Source: Bacteroidota bacterium (lineage in GTDB: Bacteria > Bacteroidota > Bacteroidia > Flavobacteriales > Flavobacteriaceae). From it: 14,121 nucleotides of DNA. Position numbers and translations under genes: made by a program. The DNA is taken from NCBI GenBank assembly GCA_023427845.1, contig JAEYZX010000152.1, positions 1-14,121 on the forward strand, read 5' to 3'. Positions 1 through 5,045 of the stretch are shown here, one piece after another. The notes under the pieces were generated by a model. That model worked only from the letters and a program-made list of their open reading frames with translations. It was not told the origin of the DNA and made no database searches. Position 1 is the stretch's first letter. Every line of letters begins with the position of its first letter.

Positions 1-89
1 GAAATGAACTTCCGACCGCAACTTACTTCTATGTGGCGGCATTTGAAACCGGTGAAAAGAGGACAGGTTGGGTATATCTGATACGATAG
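1..89 (+). CDS. 3' end of a secreted/surface protein with T9SS type B (gliding-motility-associated) C-terminal domain, partial
   Basis: The third reading frame of the plus strand is open from the window edge and ends at TAG 87-89, giving a 28-residue tail. It contains LPTATYFYVAAF and ends GWVYLIR. The pattern of a proline-containing turn, TYFY, a short charged strand and a final GW(V)Y(L/I)xR is typical of the gliding-motility-associated C-terminal domain (type B sorting signal). This domain directs export through the type IX secretion system of Bacteroidota. The rest of the protein lies outside the window, so its function cannot be told. It converges on the ABC ATPase gene, with only 9 bases between the two stop codons and no visible terminator. 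The call rests on one short but characteristic strand, so it is probable rather than certain. Confidence 0.62.
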   Translation, partial: NELPTATYFYVAAFETGEKRTGWVYLIR

Positions 90-98
90 GCCTGAAGG

Positions 99-872
99 TT
101 ATTCGTCGTCGTCTTCGGCGAGAAGGCTTTCGCGGACTTTCTTAAACAGATCGGATGAATATACAAATTCGACAATCGACTTGTTCTTTGTTTCAAGTAT
201 TTCTTCGCGGTCGCCTTCCCATTCTTTAAGCCCGTTTTTCAGGAATATGATCCGTTCGCCAATCTGCAGAACCGAGTTCATATCGTGCGTATTGATCACA
301 GTCGTGATGTTATACTCAGACGTGATTTCCTGGATCAGCATATCGATGACAATCGCAGTTTCGGGATCGAGTCCCGAATTCGGTTCGTCGCAAAACAGAT
401 ATTTCGGGTTGTTCACAATCGCGCGCGCAATCGCAACACGCTTCTGCATTCCGCCTGATATTTCAGAAGGGAACTTTCTGTTTGCATTTACGAGGTTTAC
501 ACGCTCGAGGACCTGATTTACGCGCTCTTTTATCTCAGCGCGGCGTTTCGTTGAAAACATCCGAAGCGGAAAAGCTACGTTTTCTTCAACCGTCATCGAG
601 TCGAACAATGCGCCTCCCTGAAAAACCATTCCGATCTCTGTGCGCAGTGCACGTCGTTCGTCATTATCCAATTCAGAATAAATCCTTCCGTCGAACGAAA
701 TCGTACCCGAATCAGGAGTATGGATCCCCAGCAGCGATTTCAGAAGCACCGTTTTTCCCGAGCCGCTTCGCCCGATGATAAGGTTGGTTTTTCCGCTTTC
801 AAAAGTTGTTGAGATGCCTTTCAAAATATGAGCGTCGCCAAACGATTTGTGTATGTCTTTTATTTCTATCAT
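99..872 (-). CDS. ABC transporter ATP-binding protein, MlaF-like (phospholipid/MCE transport)
   Basis: A 257-residue ATPase that would power a lipid transporter at the inner membrane together with the permease encoded just upstream. All nucleotide-binding motifs are intact: Walker A GRSGSGKT (34-41), Q-loop MVFQGGALF (82-90), signature SGGMQKR (139-145), Walker B YLFCDEP (158-164), D-loop SGLDP, and the switch histidine in NTHD (194-197). The GGMQKR signature and the acidic C-terminus (AEDDDE) fit the MlaF/Ttg2A subfamily. I chose the ATG at 870-872, not the longer frame opening at 932. The sequence there is TGATG, so the start overlaps the permease stop by one base, which is typical of translational coupling. 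The extra 20 upstream residues would lie inside the permease gene. No MCE (MlaD) gene follows; the next gene is convergent. Confidence 0.9.
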   Translation of the reverse strand: MIEIKDIHKSFGDAHILKGISTTFESGKTNLIIGRSGSGKTVLLKSLLGIHTPDSGTISFDGRIYSELDNDERRALRTEIGMVFQGGALFDSMTVEENVAFPLRMFSTKRRAEIKERVNQVLERVNLVNANRKFPSEISGGMQKRVAIARAIVNNPKYLFCDEPNSGLDPETAIVIDMLIQEITSEYNITTVINTHDMNSVLQIGERIIFLKNGLKEWEGDREEILETKNKSIVEFVYSSDLFKKVRESLLAEDDDE

Positions 873-1624
873 CAGCTCAGCAATAATTGTGTTAGGATAA
901 AGTTCATCAGGATTATTGATACGCTCGTCCAAACGAACGATACCGTACTGGCTTTACCGACCTCGAGTGCGCCGCCTTTCATATAATAACCATGAAACGA
1001 AGGGATTGTTGCGAGCAGCAATGCAAAAATCAATGTTTTGATGAACGCATAAGCAATGTGGAATGGAATGAAATCGGTTTGCAAACCGGCAATGAATTCT
1101 TCGCTCGATATGAGTCCGCCGTAAACTCCGGCCATCCATCCGCCAAAAACACCGAGGAACATGCTCAAAGCAATCACGAACGGATACAGCATAAGGGCCA
1201 TAAGTTTCGGGAATACCAGATAATTAAGCGAGTTCACGCCCATGACCTCGAGCGCATCAATTTGTTCGGTCACGCGCATGCTTCCAATGCTTGATGTAAT
1301 GAATGAACCGACCTTACCCGCCATGATGACCGATATGAACGTTGGCGAAAATTCAAGGATTACCGATTGCCGTGTCGCAAATGCGATCAGGTGTTTCGGA
1401 ATAAGCGGGTTGGTTAGGTTGAGCGCGGTCTGGATTGCTACAACGCCGCCAATGAAGAATGAAATGAATGCAACGATTCCGAGTGAACCGATAATGAGGT
1501 CGTCAATTTCCTTTAAAATCAGCCCTTTCATCACCGACCATTTCACAGGTTTGTTAAAAATCTCCTTCCACATCAGGAAGTATCGGCCAATTTGCGTAAG
1601 ATAACGAACAATCATCATGGGCAT
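872..1624 (-). CDS. MlaE-family ABC transporter permease
   Basis: A 250-residue inner-membrane protein of the MlaE family, the permease of MCE-type systems that move phospholipids between the inner and outer membranes. The family signature is clear: GSMRVTEQIDALEVMG lies near residues 113-128, preceded by the long hydrophobic segment GIVAFISFFIGGVVAIQTAL and followed by several hydrophobic segments up to a hydrophobic C-terminus. Length and motif order match the family. Three in-frame ATG codons lie close together at 1624, 1618 and 1615. I kept the first, but none has a Shine-Dalgarno sequence and any could be used. The stop overlaps the start of the ATPase by one base, so the two form an operon. 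I found no -7 box match immediately upstream. Confidence 0.9.
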   Translation of the reverse strand: MPMMIVRYLTQIGRYFLMWKEIFNKPVKWSVMKGLILKEIDDLIIGSLGIVAFISFFIGGVVAIQTALNLTNPLIPKHLIAFATRQSVILEFSPTFISVIMAGKVGSFITSSIGSMRVTEQIDALEVMGVNSLNYLVFPKLMALMLYPFVIALSMFLGVFGGWMAGVYGGLISSEEFIAGLQTDFIPFHIAYAFIKTLIFALLLATIPSFHGYYMKGGALEVGKASTVSFVWTSVSIILMNFILTQLLLS

Positions 1625-1706
1625 AAAAATATACGCTAAAATAGGAAGAAGTTCCGAGTTTTGCCTATTCGTTTGGAGTTATTTAAGACAGGATTTTTGG
1701 AAGTTT

Positions 1707-1813
1707 GGGCGTGCCACCACCTCCGCAGGCTGCGGTGCTGTCGTGCTGTCCGCTGCAAGTCCGCGCCGCGTCGTTCCTCCTTGCTGTGGGCTTTTCGCTT
1801 CCATCGCTCACGC
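1707..1813 (+). repeat. Dispersed structured intergenic repeat, copy A (divergent copy)
   Basis: It begins GGGCGTGCCACC and ends TTCCATCGCTCACGC. The internal blocks TGTCCGCTGCAAGTCC and GGGCTTTTCGCTTCC resemble blocks in the copies at 8906-9020 and 11935-12015. The ends are complementary (GCGTG 1709-1713, CACGC 1809-1813). The element is GC-rich compared with its AT-rich flanks. It fills most of the gap between the MlaE start and the glycosyltransferase stop. No protein gene is convincing here. The rest of the gap (1814-1897) is AT-rich and I see nothing in it. Confidence 0.6.
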
Positions 1814-1897
1814 GGGGAGTAGCGATTACGATTAATGTATATAGATAAATAGGTTACGGTCTGATGAAAAGTTAAGCTGCTAATAAAATCTTTAAGC

Positions 1898-2749
1898 CTA
1901 CTGACCCAGCTTCTCTTTCATCTTCTTCCATCGATAGTTCCGAATAAACCGAGCTTGTTCTTTGGTAACCAATAATGGCATTTTAGCCGATTTTGCTTTC
2001 AGGAATCCCGCGATATAATCGAGAAAAAGCAGTGGTTTTTTCTTCATCATCGCAAGTTTTGCCGAGGCGATTGCCGTAATTGCAAATCCGTAACCGAGCG
2101 CATAGAAGGCTTCGCCCTGTTTGTATCGCGCGGCTTTGTTATAGTTCATGCCAGTCGGTTTCAAATGTTTGACGATCAGCGACGGCACGGTGACCACTTT
2201 CCAGTTATAAAATTTTGCAAGAAGTTCATCTACGGTGTCCCATCCCATCGCCGGCTTTAGTCCGCCGATCTGCTCAAAACATTCTTTGCGATAAGCCTTG
2301 AACGCGCCGCGAATGTGATCTTTGTCGGTCAGGTTTTCAATCGCCCATTTACCATTTTTTTCGATTGATGCAAATCCGCCTGCCATCCCAACGGATGGAT
2401 CGGTTTTAAATGTTTGTAAAACGGTTTCAAAATAATTCTCGGGTAAAATTAAATCGGCGTCGAGTTTTACGATTACTTCGCATTTCCCAGACAGCGTGTC
2501 GAATCCTTTTTGAAACGCCCGAATGACTTTACTTCCGGGTAGATGTATCGCTTCGGAGGTATTATTTACAAGAGAAATCCATTCGTATTTTTCAGTAAAA
2601 TCACGTACCACCGCAGCGGTGCCATCGGTCGAATTGTCGTTTACCACTATCAATTGCTGCGGTAACTGCGTTTGTTGTGCAACCGATTGTAACGTAAGGG
2701 CGATGAATCCCGCTTCATTGTAAGCAGGCATAATGATGGAGTAGGTCAT
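1898..2749 (-). CDS. Glycosyltransferase family 2 protein
   Basis: A 283-residue GT-A fold glycosyltransferase that would move a sugar from a nucleotide-sugar donor onto a glycan or lipid acceptor. Visible motifs are the N-terminal strand IIMPAYNEAGFI (5-16), the nucleotide-binding VNDNSTDGT (36-44), the metal-binding DxD in KLDADL (D97, D99), GMAGGFAS (121-128), and GWDTVDE (169-175) in the position of the catalytic acidic residues. The C-terminal part (about 213-256) has hydrophobic stretches broken by KKK, which may seat the enzyme on the membrane. The ATG at 2747-2749 is immediately followed by the conserved first strand, so the start is secure. The gene lies 75 bases downstream of the methyltransferase on the same strand and may be cotranscribed. 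The acceptor cannot be read from the sequence. Confidence 0.87.
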   Translation of the reverse strand: MTYSIIMPAYNEAGFIALTLQSVAQQTQLPQQLIVVNDNSTDGTAAVVRDFTEKYEWISLVNNTSEAIHLPGSKVIRAFQKGFDTLSGKCEVIVKLDADLILPENYFETVLQTFKTDPSVGMAGGFASIEKNGKWAIENLTDKDHIRGAFKAYRKECFEQIGGLKPAMGWDTVDELLAKFYNWKVVTVPSLIVKHLKPTGMNYNKAARYKQGEAFYALGYGFAITAIASAKLAMMKKKPLLFLDYIAGFLKAKSAKMPLLVTKEQARFIRNYRWKKMKEKLGQ

Positions 2750-2824
2750 TTTATTTGCAATTGCAGCGTTTCAAAGTTTATCGTTCCACATCTATTCAGA
2801 CAATACAAAAGGCAGTGTAAGCAA

Positions 2825-2873
2825 CTAATCCCTAATCCCTAATCCCTTCTCCCTAATCCCTTCTTCCCTAATC
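2825..2873 (-). repeat. Heptanucleotide tandem array (ATTAGGG/AGAAGGG) covering the methyltransferase 3' end
   Basis: On the plus strand, CCC triplets begin at 2830, 2837, 2844, 2851, 2858 and 2866, a spacing of 7,7,7,7,8. The units are CCCTAAT or CCCTTCT. On the coding strand this gives six GGG tracts separated by 4-5 bases. The array encodes the last residues of the methyltransferase and includes its stop codon (TAG, 2825-2827). Confidence 0.85.
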
Positions 2874-3388
2874 TTCTCAGCATACACAATATAATACCGA
2901 TCCGTAAACCGGCGCAGCAGTGGCCGAATGCCGAACTTGTTGACCGGGTTGGTCCATTTTTCGCGGTCAATTATCTTCCAACCGGTTTTTTCGAGAAGCC
3001 AGTCAAGCTGCCAATCTTCGAATTCGTGATAATGCCGGTCCCACAAATCGGTTTTACTGCGATAGGCGGGGCTGAACCAAAGCCGCAGTGGTACCGAAAT
3101 CAGCAATTTGTTTGCTTTGATATTCTGCAGAACCGTATACGGATTTAGAAGATGTTCGAAAATTTCGAAGGCGGTCACGACGTCATATTCGGTATTTCTG
3201 AGTGTGTCCTGATTGTTGTCGAGGTCTTCGCCATGAGTATTGGTGACTGAAAATCCTTCGTTTTTCATAATTATCGAAAACGGATTTTCAACGCCGAGAT
3301 CAACGATTTTATCAGAAAGCGATATGTGCTTCTTTACGAAAGCAAGTGTGTGACGGAAACGTTTTTGGGGATATGTTTTTTCGTACAT
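2825..3388 (-). CDS. Class I SAM-dependent methyltransferase (Methyltransf_23-like)
   Basis: A 187-residue predicted methyltransferase. Motif I is IVDLGVENPFS (28-38), a variant of the SAM-binding glycine loop. The post-loop strand YDVVTAFEIFEHLLNP (68-83) is typical of the Methyltransf_11/23 group. DRHYHEFED (117-125), followed by LDWLLEKTGWKII, is the usual C-terminal half. The catalytic core seems to end near YAEKIREE (about 169-176). The last dozen residues are encoded by a 7-nt tandem repeat that contains the stop codon, so the tail is probably not conserved. The substrate is unknown. The neighbours (glycosyltransferase downstream, ketoacyl synthase upstream) suggest glycan, lipid or secondary-metabolite modification, but this is inference. 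Confidence 0.78.
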   Translation of the reverse strand: MYEKTYPQKRFRHTLAFVKKHISLSDKIVDLGVENPFSIIMKNEGFSVTNTHGEDLDNNQDTLRNTEYDVVTAFEIFEHLLNPYTVLQNIKANKLLISVPLRLWFSPAYRSKTDLWDRHYHEFEDWQLDWLLEKTGWKIIDREKWTNPVNKFGIRPLLRRFTDRYYIVYAEKIREEGIREKGLGIRD

Positions 3389-3400
3389 GATGCATTTTTA

Positions 3401-3495
3401 GCTCCGGGAAGCGGCATCCTTTTTCTTTTAACCCTTTCAGGGTTCAAAACCCTGAAAGGGTTGGAAAAAGATACAGCGTAGCGGGAATGGCTCCT
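3401..3495 (-). repeat. Dispersed structured intergenic repeat, copy B, with a perfect 15-bp hairpin core
   Basis: Read on the minus strand it contains CGCTGTATCTTTTT, then a long inverted repeat, then AAAAAGGATGCCGCTTCCC. These blocks match those in the copies at 8906-9020 and 11935-12015. The centre is a perfect 15-bp inverted repeat (3430-3444 and 3448-3462) with a 3-base loop. An outer stem (CTTTTTC 3419-3425, GAAAAAG 3464-3470) extends it, with an asymmetric bulge. The outer ends (GGAGCC...GGAGC) differ from the other copies. It sits between the ketoacyl synthase stop and the methyltransferase start and has no U-tract, so it is not a standard terminator. Confidence 0.75.
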
Positions 3496-3497
3496 AA

Positions 3498-4556
3498 TCA
3501 ATAGCGGTAAACGAACGCATTTATGTTCATTCCTGCGCCAACCGATGCAAAAATAAGCACATCGCCCTTGCTGATCCTTTGATTAGGCAATTTTTCGTTG
3601 ATGAGCAGATCGTATAGCGTCGGGACCGTTGCAACGCTGCTGTTCCCGAGTTTGTGGATGCACATCGGCATCACATCAAGTTCCGGTTTGTGGTCAAATA
3701 GTTTGTAAAATCGGCTCACGATCGCTTCATCCATTTTTTCATTAGCCTGGTGGATCAGGATTTTTTTGACATCGGCAATATCGATCCCGCTTTTTTCAAG
3801 ACAGCTTTTCATTGCAAGCGGCACCTGATTCAACGCAAATTCGTATATTTTTCTGCCGTGCATTTTGATATATCGCACGTCGGGGTCGTGGTCTTTATTA
3901 TAAGAATTCCCAAAAAACAGGAAGTTTGCTTCGTCCATCGCAAACGTTGCGCTTTCGTAAGCGAGCAGGCCTTCGTTGTCTTCAGTTCCTTCAAGTATTG
4001 CTGCACCTGCCCCATCTGAATAAATCATCGCATCGCGGTCGTGATGATCTACAACGCGCGAAAGTGTTTCGGCCCCGATAACCAGGCAGCGTTTTGCCAT
4101 CCCCGACTTGATCAGCGCATTTGATTGGAGTACGCCTTCAATCCAGCCCGGACAGCCAAACAGCAAATCAAAGGCTACGCATTTCGGATTCTTGATTCCA
4201 AGTTTGTTTTTAACCCTTGTCGCAAGACTTGGCAGCATATCCGATTGAATTGCGCCAGGTTTTACATCGCCAAAATTGTGCGCCATGATGATATAATCAA
4301 TCGTTTCGGGATCAATTCCTGCGCTTTCGATGGCACGTTGCGCTGCAAAATAAGCCATGTCAGATGTCAACAGATGATTTTCGGCATATCGGCGCTCCTC
4401 AATTCCAGTAATGTCCCTGAATTTGCTGATGACGATATCGTTTGGATGGTGGATTGGCGTGCCGTCTTCATTAAGGAAGGTGTGCCGGTCGAAATCGCTG
4501 TTGGTAACCGTGACTTCAGGAATGTAACTTCCGGAACCTGCTATTTTGATGTTCAT
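3498..4556 (-). CDS. 3-oxoacyl-ACP synthase III family protein (divergent FabH paralogue)
   Basis: A 352-residue thiolase-fold condensing enzyme of the KAS III type, which joins an acyl primer to a malonyl-ACP extender. The catalytic triad is present: Cys135 in LFGCPGW, His269 in ILIHQANEK, and Asn305 in KLGNSSVAT. The C-terminal glycine loop is SVGAGMN (338-344). The cysteine context GCPGW differs from the CSGF usual in housekeeping FabH, so this is probably a specialised paralogue that uses an unusual primer or makes a secondary lipid. The ATG at 4554-4556 starts directly at the first strand (MNIKIAGSGSYIPE), as in FabH. It lies 85 bases downstream of the globin gene, and I found no -7 box match in that gap. 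Substrate and pathway are not determinable here. Confidence 0.85.
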   Translation of the reverse strand: MNIKIAGSGSYIPEVTVTNSDFDRHTFLNEDGTPIHHPNDIVISKFRDITGIEERRYAENHLLTSDMAYFAAQRAIESAGIDPETIDYIIMAHNFGDVKPGAIQSDMLPSLATRVKNKLGIKNPKCVAFDLLFGCPGWIEGVLQSNALIKSGMAKRCLVIGAETLSRVVDHHDRDAMIYSDGAGAAILEGTEDNEGLLAYESATFAMDEANFLFFGNSYNKDHDPDVRYIKMHGRKIYEFALNQVPLAMKSCLEKSGIDIADVKKILIHQANEKMDEAIVSRFYKLFDHKPELDVMPMCIHKLGNSSVATVPTLYDLLINEKLPNQRISKGDVLIFASVGAGMNINAFVYRY

Positions 4557-4641
4557 TTTGCCTGTTTAATATTCGCTAATTTATTAAAAAAAAAATTCTG
4601 CACAATTGTTATTGCCGAATTGCTGATGAGTGCTGTTATTG

Positions 4642-5016
4642 CTATTCCGGCGTTGAAAGCTTTATCTGCATGACCGTTGCAATCGACAGGGCGCGGGTTT
4701 TCATTTTCTCCGAGACAGCACCGAGAAACATTTCGTCGACAGTCGAATTGAAATGTAAAAGCCAGGTATTGAAAAGTTCCGGTGTCAGTCGTTCCAGATC
4801 ATTGAGGTCCTGATGCACCTTCAATACGTTATTCCTGTAATTGCCCGTACTGAAAAGCGTTTGCTCCCAAAAATCGACAATTTTAACCAGGTGCGTTGCG
4901 AGGTCGATTTTTGCAACTTCTGTAAATACGTACCCAATTTCAGGATCTACAAGCAGCTTTTTGTAAAACCTTTCCAGCAGGACTTCTAGATCAGCTCTGT
5001 TTTCAATATCTCTCAT
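4642..5016 (-). CDS. Group III truncated haemoglobin (2/2 globin)
   Basis: A 124-residue small globin expected to bind haem and O2 or NO in the cytoplasm. Positions that fit group III are Phe17-Tyr18 (B9/B10, distal tyrosine), His42 (candidate E7), Phe49-Trp50 after it, His68 in LKVHQDL (proximal F8) and Trp85 in FNTWLLHF (G8). The N-terminus MRDIENRADLEVLLERFY is the normal family start, so I chose the ATG at 5014-5016 over the in-frame ATG at 5079. The longer form would translate through the gcvP terminator hairpin and overlap gcvP. The chosen ATG is directly preceded by the terminator's U-tract and has no Shine-Dalgarno sequence, so expression probably depends on read-through or an unseen promoter. 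Family assignment is by motif only. Confidence 0.82.
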   Translation of the reverse strand: MRDIENRADLEVLLERFYKKLLVDPEIGYVFTEVAKIDLATHLVKIVDFWEQTLFSTGNYRNNVLKVHQDLNDLERLTPELFNTWLLHFNSTVDEMFLGAVSEKMKTRALSIATVMQIKLSTPE

Positions 5017-5043
5017 AAAAAAAATGCCCCTATGCGGGGCATT
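5017..5043 (-). terminator. Rho-independent terminator of gcvP, abutting the globin start codon
   Basis: Two bases after the gcvP stop (5046-5048) the minus strand has an 8-bp stem AATGCCCC/GGGGCATT (plus-strand arms 5023-5030 and 5036-5043) with a 5-base loop. A run of T on the minus strand (5024-5017) follows, making a canonical intrinsic terminator. The next three bases, 5016-5014, are the ATG of the truncated haemoglobin. Confidence 0.85.
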
Positions 5044-5045
5044 GT

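Noticed and set aside
873..932. Upstream start for the ABC ATPase adding 20 residues
   Set aside because: The extension lies inside the permease gene, and the TGATG overlap with ATG at 872 is the normal coupled arrangement.
1617..1835. 72-residue plus-strand open frame
   Set aside because: It begins in the MlaE start region and runs through repeat copy A; its Ala/Cys/Arg-rich composition reflects the GC-rich repeat, not a protein family.
2825..2873. CRISPR or telomere-like array
   Set aside because: The units are 7 bases with no spacers, and the sequence is internal to a gene; it is a simple tandem array.
3430..3462. Intrinsic terminator of the ketoacyl synthase gene
   Set aside because: The stem is strong but is followed by an A/G-rich stretch, not a U-tract, on the transcribed minus strand, and the flanks match the repeat family.
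4125..4673. 182-residue plus-strand open frame opposite the ketoacyl synthase
   Set aside because: It is antisense to a well-supported gene with intact catalytic residues and has no recognisable motifs.
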